A stretch of 64,000 bases of DNA from Acidimicrobiia bacterium (GTDB taxonomy: Bacteria > Actinomycetota > Acidimicrobiia > Spongiisociales > Spongiisociaceae). A program made the position numbers and the translations under genes. This document shows, piece after piece, positions 44,047-52,742 of the stretch. Where the stretch lies: positions 1 to 64,000 of the forward strand of contig JAJEIM010000020.1 of assembly GCA_022827785.1 (NCBI GenBank), given 5' to 3'. Every line of letters starts with the position of its first letter. The first letter of the stretch is position 1. Under the pieces are notes generated by a model. That model saw only the letters and a list, made by a program, of their open reading frames with translations. It ran no database searches and was not told the DNA's origin.

Positions 44047-45627
44047 TTGCAGTTCGGCTTCATCATCGACCAGACGGCGTGTATCGGCTGTCACGCCTGC
44101 ACAGTTGCCTGCAAGACCGAGCACGACGTCCCGCTGGGCGTCGACCGCACCTGGGTCAAGTACATCGAGGCGGGTACCTGGCCCGACACCAAGCGATCGT
44201 TCTCGGTGATGCGGTGCAACCACTGCACCGACGCCCCATGCGTATCGATCTGTCCCACCAATGCCCTTTTCCGGCGGGACGACGGGATCGTCGACTTCGA
44301 CACCAGCCTTTGCATCGGTTGCAAGAGCTGCATGCAGGCCTGCCCCTACGACGCGCTCTACATAGACCCCAACGACCACACTGCTCAGAAGTGCAACTAC
44401 TGCGTGCACAGAGTCGAGGTCGGGCTGGAGCCGGCCTGCGTGGTGGTGTGTCCGGAGGGAGCGATCATCTCGGGGGATGTCCACGATCCGACCACGCCCA
44501 TCTCGCAGATGGTCCACGCCGAGCGGCTGCTCCAGCGCTCGCCGGAGCAGGGCACCGCACCGAATCTGTGGTACCGGGGCGTCGAGCCGGCCGGTATCGA
44601 TCCGTTGGGTGCGGTCGACCCGGGTGACGGGGGTATCTGGCGCGATCCGGCGCCGTCGTTCATGACCGTCGACCTGACCCCTCCGGCCGGCCGCAGCGGC
44701 AACGGCGGGACGGGGGGCCGGCCGTCCTCTCGGCGCCGCGCGGAGGACATCCCCCCTCGCGTGGTCTACAACACCGACCACCCGATGCCGTGGGGGTGGA
44801 GGGTGTCGAGCTACTTCCTGACGAAGGGTATCTCGGCGGGGATCGTCATGGTGCTGGCGCTCTCTTTGCTGTCGGGCGCGGGCACGGACAGCGCCTTCGC
44901 CCGGTGGGGAGCCCCTTTGATCGCCGGCATCTTCCTGGCCCTGACCGGTGTCCTGCTGATATGGGATCTCAAGCGACCCGACCGGTTCTACTACCTCCTG
45001 ACCAAGGGCAACCCGGGATCGTGGCTGGTCAAGGGCGCCTGGATCCTGGCCGCCCAGGCTGTGATCCTCGGCCTCTGGTTCGTCTTCGGGCTCGCCGGCG
45101 CCGGCTTCCTCCCCGTATTCATCTGGGCGGGGGCTGCGGTAGGTGTGGGCGTAGCCGGGTACACAGCCTTCCTGTTCGGCCAGGCCGAGGGTCGGGACCT
45201 CTGGCAGAGCCCGACGCTGCTGTGGCACACGCTGGCCGGAGCCTTCACGGCGGGTGGTGGTGCGGGGCTGCTGGCGGCGCCGGTGTTCGACCTGGCGCCG
45301 ATGGTCCAGCGGGCCTTCGCCTGGGCCCTTGTCGGCGGCGCCGCGGCGCTGGCCGCCATCGCGGCGGTTGAGTTCGTCTCACGGCACCCGACCCGTAACC
45401 ATGCCGCCGCGATGTACCACCTGACCAGAGGCGCCCATGCGAGAGAGTGGTGGCTGGGGGGCCAGGCGATCGGCGTGTTCATACCCCTGGTGCTGGGGGC
45501 GGTCTTCCTGATCGGCGCCGGCGTCCCCCTCTGGGTGGCAGAGTTGGGAGGCCTGGCGGCCCTGGTCGGCCTCTGGTTCGCCGACGACGCCTTCGTCAGG
45601 GCAGGGCAGGGCGTGCCCCTGTCATGA
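44047..45627 (+). CDS. Fused polyferredoxin–NrfD-type membrane subunit of a molybdoenzyme
   Basis: A 526-aa fusion. Residues 1–200 form a PsrB/DmsB-type ferredoxin with four Cys groups: C12-x2-C15-x2-C18-x3-C22, RCNHCTDAPCVSICP, CIGCKSCMQACPYDA, and KCNYCVHRVEVGLEPACVVVCP spread over the last group, enough for four [4Fe-4S] clusters. A linker of about 65 residues leads to a NrfD/PsrC membrane domain with about eight helices (about 290–526). These parts are usually separate proteins. TTG 44047 follows GAGGGAG; no Tat or Sec signal is present, so the clusters face the cytoplasm. The molybdopterin catalytic subunit follows 18 bp downstream. Confidence 0.88.
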   Translation: MQFGFIIDQTACIGCHACTVACKTEHDVPLGVDRTWVKYIEAGTWPDTKRSFSVMRCNHCTDAPCVSICPTNALFRRDDGIVDFDTSLCIGCKSCMQACPYDALYIDPNDHTAQKCNYCVHRVEVGLEPACVVVCPEGAIISGDVHDPTTPISQMVHAERLLQRSPEQGTAPNLWYRGVEPAGIDPLGAVDPGDGGIWRDPAPSFMTVDLTPPAGRSGNGGTGGRPSSRRRAEDIPPRVVYNTDHPMPWGWRVSSYFLTKGISAGIVMVLALSLLSGAGTDSAFARWGAPLIAGIFLALTGVLLIWDLKRPDRFYYLLTKGNPGSWLVKGAWILAAQAVILGLWFVFGLAGAGFLPVFIWAGAAVGVGVAGYTAFLFGQAEGRDLWQSPTLLWHTLAGAFTAGGGAGLLAAPVFDLAPMVQRAFAWALVGGAAALAAIAAVEFVSRHPTRNHAAAMYHLTRGAHAREWWLGGQAIGVFIPLVLGAVFLIGAGVPLWVAELGGLAALVGLWFADDAFVRAGQGVPLS

Positions 45628-45645
45628 GCGGTAGCGGAGATCACC

Positions 45646-48384
45646 ATGGATAGGGACCGGCATGCCGCGGATCGCCTGCCACGACTGGTCCCCGGGACGG
45701 GCCTCGTGCCCTTCCCGCCGGCCGACTCATGGGACGACTGGGAGGAGTACGACGCCAAGGCGTGGCCCGAGCGGGTCAAACGACGCTACCGGCTGGTGCC
45801 GACCACCTGTTTCAACTGCGAGGCGGGATGTGGGCTGCTGGCCTACGTCGACAAGGACAGCGGCCGGGTTCGGCGCTTCGAGGGTAATCCGGAGCATCCC
45901 GGGTCGAGGGGCCGTAACTGCGCCAAGGGACCGGCCACGCTCAACCAGATGTACGATCCGGAGCGGATCCTGCACCCTCTGCGGAGGGTGGGGCCCCGCG
46001 GTGGAGGGGAATGGGAACGCGTCTCCTGGGAGGACGCCCTGGGAGACATCGCGTCCCGGATCCGCACGGCTCTACAAGAGGACCGCCACGACGAGATTGT
46101 CTACCACGTGGGCCGGCCCGGCGAGGATGGCTTCATCGATCGCATCCTCCGATCTTGGGGGGTGGACGGCCACAACAGCCACACCAACATATGCTCGTCG
46201 GGCGCCCGCACCGGATACGCCATGTGGATGGGCTACGACCGGCCGTCGGCCGACTTCGCCAACGCCCGCTTCATCCTCCTGCTATCGGCCCAGCTCGAGT
46301 CCGGGCACTACTTCAACCCTCACGCGCAGCGCATAATCGAGGCCCGCCAGGCGGGAGCACAGGTAGCCACCATCGACCCGCGCCTCTCGAACACGGCATC
46401 CATGTCGGACCACTGGCTGTCACCGTGGCCGGGTACGGAAGCGTCCATGATGCTGGCCATCGCCTCCCGCCTGATCGAGTGGGACGCCGTGGACCACGAG
46501 TTCATGCGCAGGTGGGTCAACTGGGAGGCCTCGCTGGCCGCGCGGGCGCCCGAACGGCCCCGTACCTACGAGAGCTTCCTCGAGTTGCTGCGCGAGACCT
46601 ATGCCGACTACACGATCGAGTTCGCTGCCGCCGAGACCGGGGTGGATCCCGAACGTATCGAGGCGGTAGCCAGGGGCATCGCCGAAGCGGGGAGCCGCTT
46701 CGCCTCCCACACGTGGCGCGCCGCCGGGTCCGGGAATCTAGGGGGCTGGCAGGTTGCCCGCTGCCTCTTCTTCCTGCACGTCCTGACGGGATCGGTGGGC
46801 ACGGAGGGGGGTACGTCGCCCAGCGCATGGGATAAGTTCAAGCCCGACCACTGGAACATGCCACCCCCTGCGAACCGCTGGAACGAGTTGATCTGGCCGG
46901 CGGAGTTCCCGCTCAGCCACTACGAGATGAGCTACCTCCTGCCGCACTTCCTCAAGGAGGGACGGGGACGGCTCGAGGTCTACTTCACCCGTGTCTACAA
47001 CCCCGTCTGGACCAACCCCGACGGCTTCACCTGGCTTGAGGCCCTCACCGACGAGGACAAGGTCGGTCTCCACGTTGCGCTCAGTCCGACCTGGTCGGAG
47101 ACGGCCTGGTTCGCCGACTACGTGTTGCCGATGGGGGTGGGCGCCGAGCGCCACGACACCCACTCCTACGAGACGCATGCCGCGCGCTGGCTCGGTTTCC
47201 GCCAGCCCGTGCTACGAGTGGCCGGGGAGCGGGCCGGTCGGAGCTACGAGCGCACGTACGAGGCCAATCCCGGAGAGGTGTGGGAGGAGAACGAGTTCTG
47301 GATCGACCTCTCCTGGCGGATCGATCCCGACGGCTCTCTTGGGGTGAGGCAGTGGTACGAGTCTCCTGCCGACCCGTCCCGGCCGGTCAGCGTCGACGAG
47401 TACTACGGCTGGATGTTCGACAACTCGGTGCCCGGACTTCCGGAACAGGCCGGACGGGAGGGGCTCACCGCCCTCCAGTACATGCGCAAGTACGGGGCCT
47501 TCGAGATCGACCGCGAACGCTACCTGTTGAACGAGGAGGCCGCGGGCACCGATGAGCCCGGGGTGGAGGTCGACGGGGTGCGCAGGAGCGGCTTCACCTC
47601 TCCCTCCCGCCTCCTCGAGTGGCACTCCGACACGCTGGAGTCGTGGAACTGGGCGGACACGGCCATACCCACCTACCTCAAGTCCCATGTGTACTGGCGC
47701 GATCTCGACCTCGAGGGCGATGAGCGCATCCTGCTACCGATATTCCGGCTGCCCACCCTCATACACACCCGGTCCGGCAACGCCAAGTACCTTTACGAGA
47801 TCAGCCACGGCCATCCGCTGTGGATGAACTCCATTGATGCCGACCAGCTCGGGTTCGACACCGGGGACCTGGTGCGCATAACCACCGACATCGGCTACTT
47901 CGTGATGCGGGCTTGGCGAACCGAGGGAATCAGGCCGGGCGTCGTGGCCGCATCCCACCACATGGGCCGATGGCGTCTCGATGCCAATACGGGCAACGAG
48001 CGGTGGTCGTCCGCCTTGGTGGACATCCGGCGCCACGATGGCGGCTGGATGCTCCGGCACAAGACCGGCATCGAGCCCTTCCCGTCAGAGGATCCGGACA
48101 GCGAGCGTATCTGGTGGCGGGATCCGGGCGTCCACCAGAACCTGGCCTTTCCCGTTCACCCGGACCCGGTGTCGGGTATGCACGCCTGGCACCAGAGGGT
48201 CCGGCTCAGCCCGGCCGGGGGCGACGATCGCTACGGGGATGTCTTCGTCGACACGGCCCGCTCCCACGAGATCTACCAGGAGTGGATGGCCGAGACCCGG
48301 CCCGGCCCCGGTCCCGGAGGCCTGCGACGCCCCCGCTGGCTCACCCGACCGCTGCCGCCCCGCCCGGAGGCCTACGAGGCCTGA
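45646..48384 (+). CDS. Molybdopterin oxidoreductase, DMSO-reductase superfamily
   Basis: A 912-aa catalytic subunit. The N-terminal [4Fe-4S] motif is C55-x2-C58-x3-C62 with the fourth Cys at 92 (GRNCAKGPA). The probable metal ligand is Cys183 in HTNICSSGARTGY, as in Nap/Psr/formate-dehydrogenase-like enzymes. Molybdopterin-binding stretches include LLLSAQLESGHYFNPHAQRI and SHGHPLWMNSIDADQLGFDT. No twin-arginine leader is present, matching the partner protein. The substrate cannot be read from sequence: polysulfide, thiosulfate, formate or another oxyanion are possible. With the fused partner it should exchange electrons with quinone. Its 3' end overlaps the VanZ-like gene by 13 bp. Confidence 0.88.
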   Translation: MDRDRHAADRLPRLVPGTGLVPFPPADSWDDWEEYDAKAWPERVKRRYRLVPTTCFNCEAGCGLLAYVDKDSGRVRRFEGNPEHPGSRGRNCAKGPATLNQMYDPERILHPLRRVGPRGGGEWERVSWEDALGDIASRIRTALQEDRHDEIVYHVGRPGEDGFIDRILRSWGVDGHNSHTNICSSGARTGYAMWMGYDRPSADFANARFILLLSAQLESGHYFNPHAQRIIEARQAGAQVATIDPRLSNTASMSDHWLSPWPGTEASMMLAIASRLIEWDAVDHEFMRRWVNWEASLAARAPERPRTYESFLELLRETYADYTIEFAAAETGVDPERIEAVARGIAEAGSRFASHTWRAAGSGNLGGWQVARCLFFLHVLTGSVGTEGGTSPSAWDKFKPDHWNMPPPANRWNELIWPAEFPLSHYEMSYLLPHFLKEGRGRLEVYFTRVYNPVWTNPDGFTWLEALTDEDKVGLHVALSPTWSETAWFADYVLPMGVGAERHDTHSYETHAARWLGFRQPVLRVAGERAGRSYERTYEANPGEVWEENEFWIDLSWRIDPDGSLGVRQWYESPADPSRPVSVDEYYGWMFDNSVPGLPEQAGREGLTALQYMRKYGAFEIDRERYLLNEEAAGTDEPGVEVDGVRRSGFTSPSRLLEWHSDTLESWNWADTAIPTYLKSHVYWRDLDLEGDERILLPIFRLPTLIHTRSGNAKYLYEISHGHPLWMNSIDADQLGFDTGDLVRITTDIGYFVMRAWRTEGIRPGVVAASHHMGRWRLDANTGNERWSSALVDIRRHDGGWMLRHKTGIEPFPSEDPDSERIWWRDPGVHQNLAFPVHPDPVSGMHAWHQRVRLSPAGGDDRYGDVFVDTARSHEIYQEWMAETRPGPGPGGLRRPRWLTRPLPPRPEAYEA

Positions 48385-49031
48385 TCGTCGCGACCGGAGG
48401 CAGTGTCTCCTAACCGGTCGCGGCCGCCGCGCCGCCGCGCCCAGGACAGGGCGACGCTCGCAACCACCGCCATCACGGCTGCCAGGAAGTTGAACACGAT
48501 GTCCTCGAAGTCGAACACGCGGGTGGGGAGGAACGCCTGGATACCCTCGTCGATGGCGCCGACCGCCGCCGCGGTGACTATGGCCGCCAGAGCGGGCACC
48601 GGAACGCGGCGACTCCCCCTCGCCCGTTCCTCAAGGGCCTCGTGGATGAGGACGGCCACGACGCCGTACTCGATGAGATGGGTGCGCTCTTCGGGGAGCG
48701 CCATCCGCACGAGCACCATGTAGTACGCAGTGGCGACACCCAGCGCGACGCCGATCTCCAGCCCGCCCGGCCGCCTCCTCAGTCCCAGGACGGCTGCGGT
48801 CCCGGCGACGAGGAGCATGCCGAGGGCGAAGGCGGCTACGAGCAGGCCCTCCTCTCGCAGCACCCCGGCGAGCGTGCGCGCCAGGCCGAGAGTCGAGTAG
48901 ATCGCCACCACGACCGCAAGGGTCCAAGCCCAGAGCCGCCGCTCCCGACTCGAGGTGAACCAGGACTCGCAGGAGTTCTTACCGGATCCCGAGGCTCGGC
49001 TCCGCCGGAAGCCACGGCGGCCCCGAGTCAC
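48372..49031 (-). CDS. VanZ-like membrane protein
   Basis: A 219-aa protein with four to five transmembrane segments and the VanZ signature near the C-terminus: GAIDEGIQAFLPTRVFDFED followed by IVFNFLAA. An Arg-rich N-terminus precedes the first helix. VanZ-family proteins occur widely and are linked to low-level teicoplanin resistance in one case only; the general role is unknown. GTG 49031 overlaps the stop of the SucD-like gene (GTGA), so it is translated with the ligase genes although no functional link is evident. Confidence 0.8.
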   Translation of the reverse strand: MTRGRRGFRRSRASGSGKNSCESWFTSSRERRLWAWTLAVVVAIYSTLGLARTLAGVLREEGLLVAAFALGMLLVAGTAAVLGLRRRPGGLEIGVALGVATAYYMVLVRMALPEERTHLIEYGVVAVLIHEALEERARGSRRVPVPALAAIVTAAAVGAIDEGIQAFLPTRVFDFEDIVFNFLAAVMAVVASVALSWARRRGGRDRLGDTASGRDDQAS

Positions 49032-49897
49032 CCGGCCACCTCCGTCAGGACAGACCCGATCTGGGACGGGGTATCCAGCACTAGGGCGCCCGCCTCCTCC
49101 AGCGCCTGCCGCTTGGATGCGTAGGAGCCGCGGTCTCCAAGGAAGATCGCTCCGGCATGTCCCATCCTCCGGTCCGGGGGAGAGGCCCGCCCGGCGACGA
49201 AGGCGACGACCGGCTTGCTCATCTCCGGCAGGTACCCGGCGGCTTCCTCCTCCATGTCACCGCCGATCTCACCGATCAGGACCACCGCTTCGGTGCGCCG
49301 GTCTCGCTCCAGGACTTCAAGCGCTCGGCGCGTGCGGGTCCCCAGCGCCGGGTCGCCTCCGATACCGATGAAAGCGGACTGGCCCAGTCCGGCCCGCACG
49401 ATGTTCAGGCAGGCCAGGGTGCCGAGGCTCCCGCTGCGCGAGACCACCCCGATCTGGCCCGCGTGGAAGATCGATGGGTCGAAGGCGGGCATGAACCCGA
49501 CGGAGGTCTCGCCCGGAGTGACGAGACCGGCGGTGTTGGGGCCCACCACCTCCGTTCCGGCCTCATTCGCGGCCGCGATCAGATGCATCGCGTCCCGGAC
49601 CGGGACGTGCTCGGTGAGGATCACCAGCTTGGGCACACCTGCGGCCACAGCATCCAGTCCTGCCGGTTTGACGCTCGAAGGGGGAACGAACAGGACCGAT
49701 ACGTCCGGGGGCTCGTGTTCGGCAGCCTCCCGGACGCTGCCGAACACCGGGACGCCGCAGTGGGTGATACCCGCCTTGGTGGGGCTGACCCCGGCGACGA
49801 TCCGGGTGCCGTACTCCTGCATGCGGGCGGTCCAGTAGGTGGCCTGGCGGCCGGTGATGCCTTGCACCAGGACTCGCTCGTGACTACGGACGATCAT
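49028..49897 (-). CDS. ADP-forming acyl-CoA ligase alpha subunit (SucD-like)
   Basis: A 289-aa protein of the succinyl-CoA synthetase alpha family: VLVQGITGRQATYWTARMQE (CoA-binding Rossmann start), GPNTAGLVTPGETSVGFMP, GVVSRSGSLGTLACLNI, IGGDPALGTR, and the phospho-histidine loop PDRRMGHAGAIF. Canonical SucD has GPNCPG and other fixed residues that differ here, and the gene lies in an accessory locus next to a CoA-acylating aldehyde dehydrogenase. So another acid (sulfoacetate, malate or similar) is possible instead of succinate. It overlaps the beta-subunit gene (ATGA). Confidence 0.85.
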   Translation of the reverse strand: MIVRSHERVLVQGITGRQATYWTARMQEYGTRIVAGVSPTKAGITHCGVPVFGSVREAAEHEPPDVSVLFVPPSSVKPAGLDAVAAGVPKLVILTEHVPVRDAMHLIAAANEAGTEVVGPNTAGLVTPGETSVGFMPAFDPSIFHAGQIGVVSRSGSLGTLACLNIVRAGLGQSAFIGIGGDPALGTRTRRALEVLERDRRTEAVVLIGEIGGDMEEEAAGYLPEMSKPVVAFVAGRASPPDRRMGHAGAIFLGDRGSYASKRQALEEAGALVLDTPSQIGSVLTEVAG

Positions 49898-51033
49898 GCC
49901 GGTCCGCCGCCACCGGCCACCCGGACGGCGGCGCTGATCGCCCCGTCCATGGTCGGGTAGGGATCGAGGCCCAGCCGTTCTTTCAGCATCCTCCTGGCGG
50001 CCTCCGCCCCGGTGCCGTCGATGGTGAAGAAGGCGGGAATATCCGGCTGCAGCTCCGTCCAGGCGGCGGTCAGCCCGTCGACCATCACGTCGGTCCGGGC
50101 GAAGGCCCCGCAGAAGTTGACCACCAGCGCGCGGAGTCCGCGCTGCGCGAGCACGAGTTCCAGCGCGGGCCGCGCCTTCGTATAGGCGTCGCCGCCTATC
50201 TCCATGAAGTTGGCGGGCCGGCCGCCCAGGTGGACGATCACGTCCATGGTGGTCATCGTGAGACCGGCGCCGTTGGCGAGCACGCCCACCTCCCCGCCGA
50301 GCTCGACGAACTGGAGGCCGAGATCCCGGGCGGCCCGCTCCAGCTCGGTCAGCGGCTCCGGCGCGGCGGCTGCGGCGAGCGACGGCCGGCGGGCTGCGGC
50401 GGCGCCATCCACTACGAGCTTGCAGTCCAGCGCCAACACGTCGCCGGCGTCAGTGACGGCGAGCGGATTGACCTCCAGGAGTTCGGCGTCGATGTCCCTG
50501 TGTAAGCGGTCCATCCGGACGAGGGCATCGGCAACGGCCGGACCGGCCGTGTCCACTCCCGTCCTCGCCACGAACCCCCGGGCGGCCCGCCGCGACAATT
50601 CACGGCGGGGGTCGATGTCCAGGGTCTCGACCATCTCGGGATGGGTGCGGGCCGTTTCCTCGATGTCGACCCCGCCCCGCGCGGAGAGCACCACGCGCCG
50701 TGCGGGGCCGGCGGGGTGGTTGAGGACTGCGGCGTAGAGTTCTGTGGCGACCGTTACCCGCTCCTCGATCAGGACTTCACCGACCCGGTGGCGACCGAAG
50801 CGTTTCCCCAGGAGCTCCCCGGTAATGGCGTGCGCCTCGGTCGGGCTCCGGGCGGGCTTGACGCCTCCCGACTTTCCCCGGCCTCCCACCGCTACGTGTG
50901 CCTTGACCATCACCGGCCCGAGACGGGCGGCGGCCTGAGCCGCTCCTTCCGGCGAGTCCGCGACGATTCCCGCCGGAACCGGTACACCGGCCTCCTCCAG
51001 CAAGGCCTTGGCTGCGTGCTCGGGGATGTTCAT
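49894..51033 (-). CDS. ADP-forming acyl-CoA ligase beta subunit (SucC-like, ATP-grasp)
   Basis: A 379-aa ATP-grasp protein. The N-terminus MNIPEHAAKALLEEAGVPVP and KAHVAVGGRGKSGGVK are standard for SucC, as are LEVNPLAVTDAGDVLALDCK and NGAGLTMTTMDVIVHLGGRP near the C-terminal domain. With the SucD-like subunit it interconverts an acyl-CoA plus ADP and phosphate with the free acid plus ATP. A SauS-like gene starts 117 bp away on the other strand, which suggests shared regulation and a pathway aldehyde to acyl-CoA to acid with ATP gain. Confidence 0.87.
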   Translation of the reverse strand: MNIPEHAAKALLEEAGVPVPAGIVADSPEGAAQAAARLGPVMVKAHVAVGGRGKSGGVKPARSPTEAHAITGELLGKRFGRHRVGEVLIEERVTVATELYAAVLNHPAGPARRVVLSARGGVDIEETARTHPEMVETLDIDPRRELSRRAARGFVARTGVDTAGPAVADALVRMDRLHRDIDAELLEVNPLAVTDAGDVLALDCKLVVDGAAAARRPSLAAAAAPEPLTELERAARDLGLQFVELGGEVGVLANGAGLTMTTMDVIVHLGGRPANFMEIGGDAYTKARPALELVLAQRGLRALVVNFCGAFARTDVMVDGLTAAWTELQPDIPAFFTIDGTGAEAARRMLKERLGLDPYPTMDGAISAAVRVAGGGGPA

Positions 51034-51150
51034 GCTGGGTGGATCCTATGCCGTGTCTCGTCTCATACCCGATGGCGCCGGTGACCGTTGATCCGGACGA
51101 TCTGGCATGATGTCGAACATGGCACATCCAGAGTTCACCGAGCCGGACGC

Positions 51151-52578
51151 GTGACCGTTCGAACAGAGTTTCCGGGCGCCGGGGACTCGGCGGGCCAGGT
51201 AGTCGCCGCGGTGGTGGACAGGGCGCGGTCGGCGATGGCGAAGCTCGCCGATTCGGACCAGGCCCGCGTGGACGAGCTGGTGGCCGCCCTGGCCTGGTCG
51301 CTCTACAAGCCCGAGCACGCCCGGGAGCTGGCGGAACTCGCGGTCCGGACCACCGGCCTCGGGAACGTCGCGGACAAGATCGTCAAGAACCGGCGCAAGA
51401 CCTTCGGCACCCTTCGGGACCTGCGCCGCGCCAGGACGGTGGGGCTGATCGAGGAGGACCCCGCCCGGGGCCTGATGATCTACGCCAAGCCGGTCGGGGT
51501 CGTGGCCGCGGTCACGCCCTCCACCAACCCCGCCGCCACCCCCGTCAACAAGGCGATGATGGCCGTCAAGGGTCGCAACGCGGTCATCATCGCGCCGTCG
51601 CCGCTCGCCTACATGACCACCTCCCGCGCGGTGGAGTTCATGCGGGCGGCCCTGGGACGTGCGGGCGCGCCGCGCGACCTGGTCCAGATCCTGCCGGAAC
51701 CGGTCACCCGGCGCTCCACCACCGCGCTGATGGAGGCGTGCGACCTGTCCGTGGTCACCGGGTCGCAGAACAACGTGCGGAGCGCCTACCGGAGCGGCAA
51801 GCCGGCGATCGGGGTGGGTGCCGGCAACGTGCCCGTGGTCATCGACAGCACCGCCGACCTCCGGCAGGCGGCCGAGGGCATCCTGGCCTCCAAGACCTTC
51901 GACAACGCCACCTCCTGCTCCTCGGAGAATTCCCTGGTGATCCTCGATGACGTGTACGACCGGGCGCTGGACGAGCTTCGCAAGGCCGGGGCCTACGTGG
52001 TCGACGGGCGGGAGAAGCAAGCGATCCGGGAGGCGCTCTGGGTGGACGGGAGGCTGAACCGGGAGATGATCGCCCGGGACGCGGACGTCCTCGCGCGCCG
52101 GGCCGGCCTGGACGGGAATGCCGCCGCGGCCCGGCTGTTCCTGGTCGAGGACGAGCTACCGGCTCGGGCCGGTTCCTTCGCCGACGAGAAGCTCTCGCTG
52201 GTACTCACCGTCTACCGGGTCACCGGCATCCGGCGGGCGATCGAGACGGTCCGGGCCGTCCTCGAGGTCAGGGGACGTGGCCACTCCTGCGGCATCTACA
52301 CGGATTCGATGGAGAACGCCCGCCTTCTCGCCACCGAACTGGACGTGGTCCGGGTGCTCGTCAACCAGGCCCACGCCATCGGGAACGGGGGAAGCTTCAC
52401 CAACGGGCTCCCCTTCACCCTGACGATGGGCTGCGGGACATGGGCGGGGAACAGCATCAGCGAGAACCTGAACTACCGCCACTTCATCAACCTGACCCAC
52501 CTGTCCACGACCATCCCGGAGGACCGGCCCACCGAGGAGGCCCTCTTCGGCGACCACTGGCGCCAATACGGAGAATGA
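51151..52578 (+). CDS. CoA-acylating aldehyde dehydrogenase, candidate sulfoacetaldehyde dehydrogenase (SauS-like)
   Basis: A 475-aa acylating aldehyde dehydrogenase. Family features are TGLGNVADKIVKNRRKTFG, VGVVAAVTPSTNPAATPVNK, GVGAGNVPVVIDSTADL, the catalytic Cys in DNATSCSSENSLVI, and the closing GTWAGNSISENLNYRHFIN. These resemble the SauS/propanal-dehydrogenase branch rather than AdhE. SauS converts sulfoacetaldehyde to sulfoacetyl-CoA; the assignment here rests on family resemblance plus the SucCD-like pair next door and xsc 8 kb away. Other short aldehydes cannot be excluded. GTG 51151 is the best start. Confidence 0.72.
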   Translation: MTVRTEFPGAGDSAGQVVAAVVDRARSAMAKLADSDQARVDELVAALAWSLYKPEHARELAELAVRTTGLGNVADKIVKNRRKTFGTLRDLRRARTVGLIEEDPARGLMIYAKPVGVVAAVTPSTNPAATPVNKAMMAVKGRNAVIIAPSPLAYMTTSRAVEFMRAALGRAGAPRDLVQILPEPVTRRSTTALMEACDLSVVTGSQNNVRSAYRSGKPAIGVGAGNVPVVIDSTADLRQAAEGILASKTFDNATSCSSENSLVILDDVYDRALDELRKAGAYVVDGREKQAIREALWVDGRLNREMIARDADVLARRAGLDGNAAAARLFLVEDELPARAGSFADEKLSLVLTVYRVTGIRRAIETVRAVLEVRGRGHSCGIYTDSMENARLLATELDVVRVLVNQAHAIGNGGSFTNGLPFTLTMGCGTWAGNSISENLNYRHFINLTHLSTTIPEDRPTEEALFGDHWRQYGE

Positions 52579-52604
52579 GCGACCGGCGCGGAGAACCCTT
52601 GGGG

Positions 52605-52622
52605 AAGGCCTAGGTCGGCCTT
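52605..52622 (+). terminator. Stem-loop after the SauS-like gene
   Basis: AAGGCC and GGCCTT pair across the 6-base loop TAGGTC, 27 bp after the stop codon. No T-run follows. It is a weak terminator candidate separating this gene from the NCS2-type permease. Confidence 0.3.
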
Positions 52623-52742
52623 GACCGGGTAACTGGACCGACTTCTCCCCTATCATCAGCGGGGCCGTCCGGGTGGAGGCAACACAGGATTCCTCGACCC
52701 GATGGGCAACATTCGGTGGGTAACACGGATCGAGGAGGGTCT

